Position numbers and translations under genes: made by a program. The notes below the pieces were generated by a model, which saw nothing but the letters and a program-made list of their open reading frames with translations, was not told the origin of the DNA and ran no database searches. Positions 1 to 11,440 of a stretch of 64,000 bases of DNA are shown here, in pieces. Position 1 is the stretch's first letter. Each line of letters starts with the position of its first letter. Source of the DNA: Sternotherus odoratus. Lineage: Eukaryota > Chordata > Testudines > Kinosternidae. The stretch is from positions 1 to 64,000 of the forward strand of contig JAVMKO010000162.1 in NCBI GenBank assembly GCA_032164245.1, in the 5' to 3' direction.

Positions 1-895
1 TGGTTGAGATGAGTGGGACACCGAGTGACGGGAGGGGCAGCCTCCCCAGACATTCCTGAGGTCTGCAGGGAACAGAGCCAAAGCAGGGGGATGCGGGGAC
101 TGAGGGCAGGACCCACAGATATGGTAGAGCAGGACTATAGTCGATGGAGGAGGAGAGAGTGTTCTGTGAGAAGAAACTGCTGGTGGGAAGCAATAAATGC
201 TGAGTGCAAGCCTGCTAGGAGAGAGTCATGGGGGGCAAGGGATAGCTACTCATACTAGGTCTCATGGTGTAATGATCAGCACTCAGGATTCTGTGATCTG
301 AGTTCAAATCTCTGTGGGACCTCCTGGTAATGAGTTAATTTGCTGCTAACCATTAGAGCTGAATGTACTGGTTGACCTTTCACTGGGTGAACCACAATCA
401 GCTCTTTTCCTTCCCACAGGGCAAGTGATCTGCACTGCAGGTAGGTTTTTGATCCAGCTGGTTCAACAGGCTGGCCGCTCTAAGCTGGGGTCCTGGAACT
501 AAACCATCTGGCTAGAGATTCCTGGGGGTTGCCCTGCCGGTTGTGTTTCTCATGCTTCACCTGACATCCACAACGTTGGTCCCTGCACCCGCAGGTGCCA
601 GGCTCTTCCTCTTGCCCACATGGCACTTGCAGAAAGGAGGGCCAGGGCCAGGTTGAATCCTCAGGGCTCAACAGGAGGGAGGAAGAGTCCCAGGCTGGAG
701 CCCAGCTCACCTTCCCATCTCTGGGCCCCTGGAGCAGAGGCAGCAGGTGCTACATCTCCAAGGGAAGGCTTCAAAGGCACCGAGCAATGGAGGGGAGGAC
801 AATGCCCCTGTGTGGTGAGCAGACAGTCACAAGACACACAGCTGGCATGTTCCCTGCCCTGGCAAACACCCACTGAAGAGCACTCCCCGAGCAGC
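1..895 (-). repeat. Inverted copy of the tRNA-Gln/Asn block
   Basis: Reading the minus strand, this stretch matches 46190-47025 continuously, and also the corresponding part of 33.78-34.56 kb. Recognisable anchors are the text around the tRNA-Gln relic (258-322 versus 46696-46767) and the segment at 480-870. It is therefore a segmental-duplication fragment in opposite orientation to its relatives. Short open frames in it are shadows of this non-coding duplicate. The match stops near 895, where the sequence changes to the left arm of the outer inverted repeat. Confidence 0.75.
258..322 (+). pseudogene. tRNA-Gln pseudogene, anticodon arm deleted
   Basis: The 5' part (GGTCTCATGGTGTAATG), the T loop (GAGTTCAAATCTC) and the acceptor 3' strand (TGGGACCT) are those of tRNA-Gln. 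The element is only 65 nt instead of 72. The missing bases are in the anticodon loop and the 3' half of its stem, so no normal anticodon hairpin can form. It is the inverted relative of the 72-nt tRNA-Gln at 46696-46767. Confidence 0.85.
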
Positions 896-899
896 ATGC

Positions 900-2745
900 T
901 TTGTTTCTTTGTTCTCACTAGCAGAGAGAACTGATTTATTTGATACTGAGAAAGCTGCCAGGACAGGTCATTGGGCACCAGATCTCCCTGCTTCTTCCTG
1001 CACATCCCTTGCTCCATTGCTGCCCCAGTCACTGCTGTAGGAGGGTCTTATATGCATTAAGGATACATTCTCTTCAGGCCTTCTTAGCACAGTTGGCAGT
1101 GTGTCAGTCTCATCATCTGAAGGTCCTGAGTTCAAGCCTCAGAGAGGGCAGCTTTTTGTTCCCTGCTTCAGAGAAAAGAGACTAGAGCAGAGGGGTTTCC
1201 AGACACCATCCCATCCAGCCAACACACACACAGAGACTTTTCTGAGGCATTAACTTTTCCTTCTCCTTTAGGACTCTTTAATGCAGCTGGAAATACCCAT
1301 CCCTAGAGGCCCCTTCCCACAGAGCACACAGCCCTAGTGCAGAGAGAGAGCTGGGGACTGCTGGGTTGTTGTAGGCAAGGCGTGAAAGGGATGCCCAAAA
1401 AATCCACTAGGACCATTGCCCCCCTTGCTCACCCCCAAGCACTTTTGACTCTTGCTGACCGTGATGCTGAGACTCCATTGCCTCAGGATCCTTGACCCCC
1501 ACTGGAGGCCGGTTCCTTAGACCCCTGTTCATATTTCATCTCCCAGCCAGGGCATCCTGGCCCAGCCACTCACCTTCTGCCCCAGGAGAACCAGCTGGTG
1601 GGCTGCACCCACAGACAGACACTTATACCGCTCCCCTCAGAGCAGCAGCCGCAGCTGTTGGCAGCTAATCCCCACCTAAGGCTGGAGGAAGGAGCTGGGA
1701 TCACTTGTTATTTCTCCCCCACATCCAGTCTCACTGGGTTTGGACACATTTCTCTCTCCACCCGATTTCAATTCACAGCCCCTCCCCCATTTCTGCTTTA
1801 TGCCTCATTCCTGGACAGATGTGAACACACAGAAATGTTTGGTGACCACTCACAGCTACTTCCCTGAAGAGTTTTTAATGTAATAATTGCTGCCTCTGCC
1901 CCCCAATGAAGAACAGCTGAATTTATCCCCAGGCGCTTCATCCTCCTCCATAACCATGTCATCAAAATCACCTGGATGACTGCGTGAAACTCCTGACACT
2001 CCCCACTCCTCCTCCTTCACGGGTGTGACCCGACGTGACTGGTGTGAGATCCATTTCCTCCCAAATCTCCTACCAGGGGGGTTTGCCTCCCCTAGCTGGG
2101 CTTCCCCAGGCCCTGTTGCCAGCAGAGCGTGCCCCTCCCCCAGCCCAGGGGTGTCCCAGTTTCAGGATTCACACAAAACTCTTCTCTGGCTCCGGGAGAG
2201 GCTCCAATGGCCCCACACGAGTTACAGCATCCAAGGCTCATTTGCAGCCCAGCTCACCATCCCCCTTCTTAATGTTACTTCTGCTCCCTGGAGAGTCAGA
2301 CACTACATCTCCCAGCATGCTCCTGGGGCACTTCCACCCTCTCCAGCCCAGGTAAGGGATGTCTCCCAGGCCAGGCTGACTCTCCCCCCACCTCTCATCT
2401 TCTCCCAGCCAGTGTCTCTCAGGAACTAATCTCCCAGGCTGCCCCCCTGCATAACAAAGTTTCCCTGGGCTGGGGGTCAGGCAGGGTGTCTGTGACTGTC
2501 TGGATCTCACTGGGGATAAGTGGGGGCTGGGGCTGGTTTTAGTGACTCGTTAGACTAAGGAGACCCTGGAGGCGAATGCAGCCACCACATTTCAGTTCAG
2601 CTTTGGAGATGTGACACATGGACAATCACCTGCTTAAAAAGCATCTAAATCCCAGGGGCACAACTCTCTCATGCACAGCTTGTGAGCTCAACCAACTACG
2701 GACAGCAGCCCTGTGAATGAGTCATGGAGACTGTTATACAGATAA
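900..2745 (+). repeat. Left arm of outer inverted repeat
   Basis: This arm matches the reverse complement of about 60120-61545. Shared landmarks include tRNA-Met (1078-1150 versus 61323-61395), the acidic GATTTTGATGACATGG-type segment (about 1950-1980 versus 60900-60920) and the block at 2490-2740 versus 60130-60360. The arm resumes at 3700-3860 after an insertion, again matching the right arm (about 59930-60110). The arms are diverged with small indels. I see no supported protein-coding gene in it. Confidence 0.75.
1078..1150 (+). tRNA. tRNA-Met(CAT), elongator type
   Basis: A 73-nt cloverleaf with acceptor GCCTTCT pairing AGAGGGC (one G-T wobble), an A box (TTAGCACAGTTGG), anticodon CAT at 1111-1113 and T loop TTCAAGC. 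It matches vertebrate elongator tRNA-Met closely. Position 37, next to the anticodon, is C where vertebrate tRNA-Met has A, the base normally modified to t6A. Its inverted partner at 61323-61395 shares this change, so it predates the duplication. Likely transcribable; decoding competence is uncertain. Confidence 0.85.
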
Positions 2746-3700
2746 AACGACACAGGATGTTTTCAGGGGACAAGACAAGAATGTCACATTTATTATAACA
2801 CAATTTGATTTATAAACAATAGCTAATATCTAATACCTTTGTATACACAACACATGCACACACACTAGATGTTCTGCAGCTGCTGTACAGTTACCCGTCC
2901 TGAATGTAGCTTGAGTCCGTGGCTTGGGTTCACAGCTTGGGATCGTAGCTTGTGGCGGCTAACTTGCCAAGAGAGCTGGGCACAAGGAGGGGTTGGGTCT
3001 CTGTCGGGCGCGCACCGATACCCCTTGATGTTGGCAGTAGAACGTTACCCAAAGTTTTCTATCTCGCCCATCCTTTTTATTGGCTTTTAGTCTGAATCCA
3101 GCATCTTTAGGTCTTGGTGTGTCACGCTGCCTCTGGGATCTGTGTGATTGATTACCCGTCAATTGCAGACCTGACTTTCAGCCTTGGGCCTGGCTTCCAT
3201 GTTCCTTCAATTGGACCTTTGTTCTTTTCTCTTTAGGCTGGACTCCTCTTACTTTGTTAAGGCTATTGGCTGCATCTTCAGCGTTGGTGTTCACCCTTTT
3301 TCATGAGGAGGTGCTGGAGGTTGATTTCATCATCCATGCATACCTCATTCACACATTTAAATTAATTAGTTTACATCAGGGTTTTGCAGAAAGGTTTTAC
3401 TTTCTTGACGTTTACAGCAAGGTTTACAAAATGGAGTGAGCATTTTAAAATGGAGTTTAAGACAAGTTAAAATGGAGTTTGAGTTACAATATGGACAAGT
3501 GTAAGAAATGGCAGATGGTGAACAATAGTTACTATAGAATGGTAAATAGTGAGCAGACGTTACAATGAAACAGTGCAAGTTTAAATCCTTTAAGTAGCAA
3601 TTGGATTGAAAGTGAAATTTCGAAAGGCAGCCACCTGAACAGCTGTGAACATGAACAATTTACAAACAATTTCATTGATCAGTTCTACAAAAGCATCACA
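2746..3700. other. About 0.95-kb insertion in the left arm, origin unclear
   Basis: The right arm lacks this AT-richer segment: at the corresponding point near 60115-60135 it passes directly to the initiator tRNA relic. It contains repeated 'aaaatggagtt' runs near 3428-3480 and no open frame with recognisable features. It may be an LTR or other retroelement fragment inserted after the arms duplicated, but I could not identify target duplications. Confidence 0.4.
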
Positions 3701-3705
3701 TCAAC

Positions 3706-3777
3706 AGCAGAGTGGCGCAGTGGAAGCGTGCTGGGCCCATAACCCAGAGGTCGATGGATCGAAACCATCCTCTGCTA
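3706..3777 (+). tRNA. Initiator tRNA-iMet(CAT)
   Basis: 72 nt, virtually identical to vertebrate initiator tRNA-Met: AGCAGAG acceptor paired with CTCTGCT, three G-C pairs (GGG/CCC) below the anticodon loop CCCATAA, anticodon CAT at 3738-3740 and the initiator-type T loop with ATCGAAA instead of TTCGAAT. A TTTT Pol III terminator follows within about 15 nt. The D arm has CAGTGG where human has CAGCGG. An identical gene sits at 23111-23182 and a decayed inverted copy at 60039-60110. Confidence 0.96.
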
Positions 3778-3989
3778 GTTTGTGTTTTCTACGTATAGCC
3801 CTGGAAATAATTCCACCTGCCTTTATTTGCTCCACATAGAAAAGAGGAGCAAATTCTCTCTCTGTTTACACTTCAAGGGGGATGCAGAGCCGCATCTTGC
3901 GCACCTCCACCTAGGAGCCAGACCTCCACCTAGGAGTCACCTGAGGTAACTTCAAGTCTCTGCCCCCTCTCCCCAGGTGCTTTGGGGTT

Positions 3990-4400
3990 CCCCAGGGCCC
4001 AGCATGGAGCTGCTGTCCCTGCAGGGTCCCTGGGAGTCACAAAGGGGTGATGTGAGGTTACTGCCCCATCTGTCCTGGGGTGGGGGACTTGAGCCCCTGG
4101 AACAGCCCTGTGGGGACTCAGCCCTGTGGGGAATTCACTGTCTGTGGAAAAGCTCTTCTAGGCACTGGGATTCCCAGCTACATTCAAGTGGCATGAAGGA
4201 GAAGAAACAGTTAATGCTTTAGAACAGGTTGGGGGGAGCTGGATGAGATTAGAAGGTGACAGACAAGCACCTTTAAGAGGAGGCAGCCGTCCCCGTCAAA
4301 AAAAATCATCTCCCGTCTCCATTTGAATGACAGCCTCAATTGTTCCTTATCCAGGCAGAGCCCCAGGATTGGAATCAGCAGCAGCAGTAAATCCCAGGCT
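3990..4400. repeat. Inverted fragments of the CR1/Gly region
   Basis: 3990-4240 matches the reverse complement of 31990-32160 and 55810-56020. 4240-4400 matches the reverse complement of 54590-54740 (shared blocks: the 'aaaaaaatcatctccc' stretch and the GCAGCAGCAG run). These tie the left end of the window to tandem unit 3. No gene is supported here. Confidence 0.65.
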
Positions 4401-4574
4401 TTGGCAGGCTCCTGGTCCCTTTACGTGCAGGGTTCACTGGTTTTCTGAAAGGACAGTGGTACCTCTACCCACCACAAGTCCCTCATTTCAGGCTCCCCAG
4501 CAGGGGAAAGCAGCGTAGGCTTGTGTACCAAGTTGACCCACATGAGCTTTCTTTCTTCTCTTGCTCTATGTCAG

Positions 4575-4690
4575 CAAGGGGAGGAAAAAGAAGCTCTCGT
4601 CACACTGGAGTCACAAGGGTGACATAGGTTTGATTTCCTGAGTGCGGGCTCCAGACCTTTGCTCTACCAGCTGACCTAGAGAAGGGCTGT
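4575..4690. other. tRNA-like fragments (Tyr-like 5' half, stray B box)
   Basis: On the minus strand about 4652-4690 reads like the 5' half of a tRNA-Tyr (TAGGTCAGCTGGTAGAGC A box and the start of an anticodon arm), but no matching 3' half follows. On the plus strand a B-box-like GGTTTGATTTCC occurs at about 4626-4638. Neither makes a cloverleaf. This is a probable tRNA relic or tRNA-derived SINE piece. Confidence 0.3.
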
Positions 4691-4716
4691 CACCACTTTC
4701 TCCAGAATCCAAGGGA

Positions 4717-4789
4717 GTTTTTGTACCGTAGTGGTTACCACATTTGCCTACAACGCCAAAGGCCCCTCGTTCAAACCCAGTAAACAACA
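4717..4789 (+). pseudogene. tRNA-Val pseudogene
   Basis: 73 nt aligned along its length with vertebrate tRNA-Val: GTTTTTGTA, GTAGTGGTTACCAC D arm, and a GTTCAAAC T loop. The anticodon loop reads CTACAAC instead of CTAACAC, so the nominal anticodon is ACA (4750-4752), and the acceptor and T stems have several mismatches. Judged inactive. Confidence 0.75.
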
Positions 4790-5244
4790 TTTACTTTTCC
4801 CAGCTCCCCTTTCTGTCCAGCAAGGAGCTCCTCTCTCTGCCACTGGCCTGTCCCTGGATCATCCCAACTCCTGCATGAGAGAGGGGGGTGACATCAGTGG
4901 AGAAAGCACCTTGGAATCAGCCCGGGGAAGCTGCAGGACTTAGGCCAATCGCCTTTTGGAGGCTTGTGGCCATAGTGGCCAACTTTACCCAGCACTGGTG
5001 AGTGCTCGGGCCACCCCAACTCTGCCCCTTCCTTGCCCCCATTCCAACCCCTTCCCCAAATCCCCAGCCCCGCCTCCTCCCACAGCTGTCCCACATTTCC
5101 CCTCCTACTCCTCCCTCCCAGGCTTGCCATGCAAAACAACTGTGTCATGTGGCAAGCCCGAGAGGGGGGATAAGTAGTCGTGGTGGGCTCAGGGGAGCAG
5201 GCAGAGCTTAGCTAGGGCAGGGGGAGGGTCACAGGATGTAACCC

Positions 5245-5475
5245 TCACATGGGTCTGGAAAAGTCTGGCAGCCGCCGGGGCGGGTATGTTTGCCAAAATG
5301 CCGCTGCAAAAATCAGAAGCTGCCGGCGGTGGTGGCATTTTGGCAGAACCAAATAGCCCACCAGAAGTTTGTCGGTCTCCCGGGCGGTCTCAGTGGTGGT
5401 GCTGGGGTCTCATGCAGCCCATGGGGTGGTCTCGCACACCTCCGGGGGGGTGCTCACCTGTTTGACGACCCACTG
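5245..5475 (-). mobile_element. Degenerate hAT-like element (same family as 53094-53305)
   Basis: The minus strand starts CAGTGGGTCGTCAAAC at about 5475 and runs through the same GC-rich interior as the element at 53094-53305. It also sits at the equivalent place, just after GCAGGTTTAAAT of the same retroposon, so the two copies appear to descend from one insertion carried in both duplicated segments. The far end is not clear. Confidence 0.5.
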
Positions 5476-5514
5476 ATTTAAACCTGCAAGTGACACATGT
5501 GCCATGACGTAGAG

Positions 5515-6407
5515 CAGGGGTGGGAACCTTTTTTCTGCCAAGGGCCATTTGGACCTTTATAATGTCATTCGCGGGCCGCTCCCCCCCCGAGGAAGCCCAG
5601 GCTGGCAATGGGAGCTGAGACCCCAGCTGGCAAGGGACCAGCGGGGGAAACCCCAAAGCAGTGGCAGGCGGAGTGCTTAGCCCTGCACTGCTTTGGGGTT
5701 TCCCCCGCTGGCCCCTTACCAGCCGGGGTCCTGCTGCCTGCCCCAGTCAGCTCCCGCTATCAGCCTGGGAGTAGGGGGTGATCTTCATTTACCCCCAACC
5801 AGCCTCCCCCCATCTAACCGCCTTTCCTCCCCCACCCCTGCCTGGCCCATCCCATGGAACCTAACCTCCTCCCCTCTCCCAACCCAGCTTCCTGCCCCCC
5901 ATGCCTGACCCACCCAGCCCAGCCTCCCCCCCCACCAAACCTCCTTCCCTCCTGCACCCACCCCATCCAGCCTAGTCTCCTGGCCCCCCTCCTCACCCAC
6001 CCAGCCTGGCCTCCCCCCCACCCCCTTGCCTGCCCCCCAGCCCAGCCTCCCCCCCCACACCACACCCCATTGACCGTCAGCTCCCCGTGGCTCCTCCTTA
6101 ACCCGCTGGGCTAATGGTGGCCATGCTGCACCGGTGACTCCCCCAGGTGCTTCCCGGCCCCTTCGCCGAGTGCGGAGCCGCCCCCGCCTGCCGGCCCATT
6201 TGCGTCCCTGGCCGGCGGCTCCCCCAGGTGCTTCGGTCTCTTCGCCAAACGCGGAGCTGCCCCGGTCCACCAGGCGGGGGCGGCTCCGCGTTCGGCAAAG
6301 GGGCCGGGGAGCACCTGGGGGAGCCGCTGTCCAGGGACGCGCGCGGGCCGGATGGAAGGCTTTGGCGGGCCATATAAGGCCCGCAGGCCGGAGGTTCCCT
6401 ACCCCTG
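5515..6407. mobile_element. 893-bp non-autonomous hAT transposon
   Basis: Begins CAGGGGTGGGAACCTTTTTT and ends GGAGGTTCCCTACCCCTG, giving imperfect terminal inverted repeats of the CAGGG type. It is flanked by the 8-bp duplication ACGTAGAG (5507-5514) / ATGTAGAG (6408-6415), one mismatch, the hAT hallmark length. The GC-rich interior holds no transposase. Long open frames on both strands are by-products of C- and G-rich tracts. It interrupts a minus-strand retroposon whose other part continues at 6416-6500. Confidence 0.88.
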
Positions 6408-6568
6408 ATGTAGAGGAAGATGAAAAAATCCCCAAGGTTTCTGCCAATCTAATCCTGCGGAAAACTCCTTCCCAGCCCTAAGTATGGTGATCATTCAGTG
6501 GAACAGATGAACATAGTAGGGATTGATCTGAAAATATATTTCCATGAAAAAATGTAAATCAACTCCTA

Positions 6569-6640
6569 AGGGAGAACCTGGAATTGAACCAAGGACCTCT
6601 TGATCTGCAGTCAAATGCTCTACCACTGAGCTATGCTCCC
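6569..6640 (-). tRNA. tRNA-Cys(GCA)
   Basis: 72 nt on the minus strand: GGGAGCATAGCTCAGTGG, the anticodon arm TTTGACTGCAGATCAAG with GCA at 6606-6608, and T loop TTCAATT. It matches vertebrate tRNA-Cys. The acceptor stem has one C-T mismatch (GGGAGCA against TTCTCCC), the only structural flaw seen. Probably functional, though a weakened copy is possible. Confidence 0.88.
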
Positions 6641-6649
6641 TGTGGCATT

Positions 6650-9060
6650 AAAACCATTGATCTTAAGGATTATGAAGGACACGCCTTACTTCAGAAAGCT
6701 CCTGTTACCCTCCCAGGCAGGGGTGGTTTAAAAATAGGGTTTTATTAAACATGATCTGCACAGGTAAGCACCACAACTTACACAATCCCAACACCAGCTC
6801 AGTCTCACCACAGCACAACTACTACTTACCTGGGACCACATGCAGCTCCCCCACCCTGTACAATTTAAACTCACCAGCATTTCTCCAAACCCTCAAAGGC
6901 CCAGGGCACACGGAAACAGATCCCATTACTCCCCAGCACCTTCATTGAGGAACTCCCAAATAATGGCATCCTGACCAGAAACACAGAGCCACCCGACTCT
7001 GATTTAGAAACACCAAGCTCCAGGGAGTGTAACTGAACTGGGGAAACTGGCGTTTCGGAAGAGGGAGCTCACGTTTAGATGAACTGGGTTTTTGTTTTGT
7101 TTTTTACAATTTCTTATAACACTAAATAATCCTTCATCATGATGCCAGTTTATGAAAAGGGCTCCGGAGGTGATCCCGGCAATGACAGGTCTGGAAGCCT
7201 GACTTCAGGGCCAGGCAAACTGGTTGAACCTACAATAAAGAACAATCTTGTCAGACCCAGAGATGGCCGTAATTGTTGGGGAAGAGTCCCCCTGGTTTCA
7301 GTGACAGGAAATCAGGCCTCACCAATCTACTCGAGGTCATGGGGGGGGGGGGTGACCAGCCTGTGGACAAGGGGGATCCAGGGGATTTAGATTTTCAGAA
7401 ACCCTAGGACAAGGCCCTGGCCAAAGACTCTCAAGCAATGTCAGCTGCCAGGGGGGATGCACCCTGAGCACGGTGGGTCAGAGCAGCGCCCGGCCCATGT
7501 CCCCTCCCCCCACGGTGCAGGGCCCAGGGCAGGGACAGGGTCCGAGGCTCCCCAGAGTGGCCCAGGATACCCCTGGGCAGCTCTTCCCAGAGCCCCGCTC
7601 CAGCTAAAGGCCAGAGGGCAGGGTCTTGGGGGAGGGGAGGAGAAGGGGTCTTGGGAGAAGGGGAGCAGGAGGGCAGGACCACAAAGGGAAGTGGAGGAGC
7701 AGGGGGCAGAGTAAACATGCAGAGACATGTTTATGGTTTATGAACCTATGATAGGGCCATGAGGGGTCCATGAGGTAGGTCCATGAGGGGTTGCTTCCCA
7801 CAGTGCAAAGATGTAGCCACCTGTGGGGTGGATCCACGGTGGCCATTATTTGCTAGTGACAGGGCATGGAAATGTCTTGCCTACTTTGCCCCTCCAGGCC
7901 TTCCAGTCTCCTGTTCAAGAGGCATCCCCCAGGGCTCCCTCTGCCTGTGTGACAGGCCAGCAGGGGACAGTGAAAACTTTCTTGCCACTTATCAGACACT
8001 GTGAAGTAACACTGTTCCTTGGCCGTGCAATCAGGGGATTGCAGCTGGAGCTGAAGGGACATGGTGGTAGGGGGAGGCCTCTGGGTGGCTGGGCGGGGGG
8101 TACATTATCAGATTGGTGGGTTATGGAGCTTTGAAGTGTTGGGTGGTTGTCATGTGCCCAGCCTTGAGGCTCTTTGTCCTAGAGCTGGGTATCTCTGGTG
8201 GCCTGTTAGCTGTAGAACAGGGGGGTGGGTATCTCTTGGGGAGGCAGGACAGGAGGTTAGGGGGAGCCTGGTGCTTTTTTACAGGCTCGATCTAGGTCCC
8301 CCTGTAGACTCCTGGGATCACTGCCATGCCCAGTGCACAGAGTGTTGGGAGGAAATCCCCTGTGCTAGCCCAGGGGGTGTCAAGCAACCAGTGTGAGGGG
8401 TTCCTCTGTAAAGCATCGGGATCCGGTAGGACGGAGGAGGGAGTCCAGGCAAACACCATGACATGTCCTGCTAGAGGGCAGGTGGGGGTCCTAGGAAGGC
8501 AGTTGGGGGATCCCAGCCACGCCCAGTCACCTTGATCACGTTCTATCCACTTCTCAAACACTGTGAGGTGAAATCACAGAGTTTGCTTTTATCCTCTTTG
8601 GAAATCTGCATGAACTTCTGGTTGTGTAAGGAAAATTTGTGACCCGAGTCCCTGTCCTAGTTCTGGGGGGTGAGGGAGATGGGAAGGGGCTTAGCACTGC
8701 CTCACAATGGTTTCTTCCACAGCATTCTGGACTCATTCTTTCAGAAATCTGGTTTCACTGAGAACATAGTCACTGCATGGAAAGACAAAGAGTGACTCCA
8801 GAAGGGCAGGGGGGCAAATAAGATCAGCAATTCTCCCTGGGAGGAGGGTCTCCTACTAGGTAGCTGCTCTCCCCAGAGAGCCAGAGGAGGGAAGGTTGCT
8901 TAAATGCTCTGTCCCTTTCTGCTCAGGATATTGGGGTTCAGCTTCCTGGGTCTAATGCTGAAGCCTCCATTGTAATGCAGGAGATCAGGCTTAGCAGATG
9001 CTGCTCCCCCAGCGAGGTTCTGTGCTGGGAAGTGACCTTAATTAAACCTTCTTCTCTGCC
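6650..9060. other. Non-coding stretch, nothing recognised
   Basis: About 2.4 kb with no tRNA-like fold, no convincing exon and no repeat I can name. Several unconserved frames of 60-110 codons overlap on both strands. A poly-G run occurs near 7340. Confidence 0.5.
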
Positions 9061-9135
9061 TGGCCCATGAGAACAAGAAAAGGGGCCTGTTTTGAAACCT
9101 GCACAATTACCTTTCTCACCCTCCCAGGCCGCAGA

Positions 9136-9964
9136 ATGGCGTCCATGTTTCCCTCCAGTTCATCCAGTCCTCCCATGGGAGAGGGGAGAGAAATGACTGC
9201 AGAGGAGCCAGTTCAGGTAGGGATTATTGGGGGGCTGCTGGTGAGTTCTTGCAGGAGGGAAAGGGGCAGAAAATACACCGGGGATGGGAAGGTTTTGCAC
9301 AGTCTGGTTTGTAGGTAGGAGTGGGGCAGGAAATGCACAGGGTGGAGATAGTGAGGAGGACAGGGTGTGGCAAACCTCCTGGAAGTTGTTTAATAAGTGG
9401 CCTAGATTCATGGAACAGACCTACGAGGGTCAGGGATGGAAATACCCTAATTTGTGAAACACAAAAGAATCCACCTACATGGGGCTAGGAAAACTGACCA
9501 GACTCCCAGTGCTGGAGGCTGATCTGACTAATCAGTGGCTGCCGAGAGATCTGAAGGGGACACCCACCAGTGAGGTTTAGGGGACATTCCCCTCCCTTCA
9601 TATGCAGCTCCTCTGAATGGGGAGGTTGTTGGGCTTCCTACCAGGGAGTTCTCCCTCGATCCTGCTGTGGGCTCCATCTCCTGTATCAGTCTGTGGCTAG
9701 TAGGATGTGATGGATCTTCTGGGAGAGAGGAGAGACTCTCTCTCTGTCTCCTCACGCTGGTGTTTCCGGGATGCTCTGAGGGGGTTGGGGGTGGGACTCT
9801 TTTGACTGCAATCTCTTCCCCAAAAATAGAGGGGCTGTGAGTGGGGCAGCAGGTACTGAGTGTGGGACTCTTGCTTTTTCAGGGGTTGGTGATCTCCAGG
9901 ACATGGCCGTGTGGTTCATTCGGGAAGAGTGGGCTCTGATGAACCCCAAATGTGATCTCACTGG
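9136..9964 (+). pseudogene. Decayed KRAB zinc-finger gene 5' exons
   Basis: Exon one (9136-9216) starts with ATG after the acceptor-like tract ending CCCAG near 9128. It encodes MASMFPSSSSSPP...MTAEEPVQ and stops at a GTAGGG donor. Exon two (9883-9964) follows TTGCTTTTTCAG, ends before GTAAGT and reads DMAVWFIREEWALMNP, which resembles the KRAB A box start (DVAVYFxEEEWALLDP). Joining the phase-0 exons puts the KRAB segment out of frame. A one-base deletion near 'atctccag/gacatgg' explains this. The usual KRAB continuation is absent, no C2H2 zinc-finger exon follows, and a hAT element begins 60 bp downstream. KRAB-ZNF proteins are nuclear repressors, typically silencing transposons; this copy is judged inactive. 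Confidence 0.7.
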
Positions 9965-10024
9965 GTAAGTAGATCCATCCCCTTGGCTCATGCTCTGTCA
10001 CCTGACCCCACAGTCCTCCTAGGA

Positions 10025-10603
10025 CAGGGGTCTCAAACTCAAATGACCATGAGGGCCGCATGAGGACTAGTGCACTGGCCCGAGGGCTGCACCACTGACA
10101 CACACACATACCCTTGCTGCCCCCACTCCACCCTTTCCATGAGGACTAGTGCACTGGCCCGAGGGCTGCACCACTGACACACACACATACCCTTGCTGCC
10201 CCCACTCCACCCTTTCCATGAGGACTAGTGCACTGGCCCGAGGGCCGCACCACTGACACACACCCTGCCCTCGCTGCCCCAGCTCCGCCCCCACTCCACC
10301 CCTTCCAAGAGGTCCCACCCCTGCCCCACCTCCTCCTCTGAGCACGCAGCTCCCCATTCCCTCCTGGAAAGCGCTAGGCACCACCAACAGCTGTTTGGCA
10401 AACAAAGCAAGAGCAATCTAGGAAGTCCAGAGCTAGAAACACACGCGGCCCAGCCAGGCAGCAGAGAAGCCTCCACTTCTGGCCCCTCCGTCCTGCAAAC
10501 TGCTATGGGGAGACGGGGGGGGGGCACCAGGAAGCTTGGCGGGCCGCAGGGAAGGGCTTTGCGGGCCGCATGTGGCCCCCGGGCCGCATGTTTGAGACCC
10601 CTG
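10025..10603. mobile_element. 579-bp non-autonomous hAT transposon
   Basis: Starts CAGGGGTCTCAAACTCAAAT and ends GCATGTTTGAGACCCCTG, so the termini are inverted repeats. The flanks are TCCTAGGA (10017-10024) and TTCTAGGA (10604-10611), an 8-bp target duplication with one mismatch. No transposase is encoded. It contains a 79-bp tandem repeat. Confidence 0.9.
10062..10298. repeat. 79-bp tandem repeat inside hAT element
   Basis: Three copies begin GAGGACTAGTGCACTGGC at 10062, 10141 and 10220 (period exactly 79). Each contains a short CA microsatellite and a C-rich tract. Copies one and two are nearly identical, the third is diverged. Confidence 0.9.
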
Positions 10604-10639
10604 TTCTAGGAGATGGTTACATCTGAAAAGAGCTGGGTT

Positions 10640-11440
10640 TTGCAGCACCCCATGGCGGATGCTGGTTTTTTACCTCAGGGTGACTGTAGCCCCCCCCCCC
10701 CCCCCCGATGGGGTCAGCCGGGAATCCGGGGTGGCTGTGGGGGAGCCGTAGAGGTCGAGCGGGGGAGGGGGCGAGTGGGGTTGGTGGGGGGATGAAGGGG
10801 GCAGAGAGCGACCCCCACCCCCCAAGTCCCGGAGCGGTTCACGGCACACTGCGAGCAGCCTCGTCTCATTAGCATACCAAGCACCGCCCACTGCTCCAGG
10901 GCATGGCATGGGGGCGGGAGGGAGCACAGCGATTGGTGGTTCGTCGCTCCCAGAAGCTGGGGGAGGGGCGCGAGGGGGGGGCTTATTCCCTTGCAGGCTG
11001 CCCCGGTGAGTAGCGGGGGGGGGGGGGGAGTTATGGGGGGGGCGGCGAGCAGCGGGTGTCTCGGAGGGAGGAGGCGGTTGGAGGTGGGGGGCGGGGGAGA
11101 GGGACCTGAGGAGGAGGGAGAGGGAGGGGGAGGGGGATGGATCAGGGTCTGGGGAGTGCGTTGTGCATGTGGAGCAGTGGGCGGTGCCTGGTATGCTAAT
11201 GAGGACGAGGCTGCTGTGCTCTGTGCCGTGAATCGCTCCGGGACTTGGGGGGTGGGGGGTCGCTCTCTGCCCCCTTTATCCCCCCCACCAACCCCACTCG
11301 CCCCCCTCCCCCGCACGACATCTACCCCTCCCCCAGCCACCCCGGATTCCCAGTGGTGCCCATCTGGGGGAGAAGGGGGGGGCTACAGTCACCCTGAGGT
11401 TAAGAGACGCCAAACCCCGTGTGGTGCTACAAAACCAGCT
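10640..11440. promoter_or_regulatory. Inverted pair of promoter-like GC-rich modules
   Basis: The arm at about 10640-10950 is the reverse complement of 11130-11440, and a third copy lies at 37610-37860. Each holds GGGCGGTGCxTGGTATGCTA and an octamer-like ATGCTAAT (reverse complement at 10868-10875, forward at 11193-11200). The left arm also has an inverted CCAAT (ATTGG near 10932). The base composition and these elements suggest a CpG-island promoter duplicated head to head, but promoter activity is inference. Confidence 0.5.

Noticed and set aside
5785..6447. 220-codon minus-strand frame
   Set aside because: It lies mostly inside the GC-rich interior of a non-autonomous hAT element and is glycine/arginine-rich low complexity.
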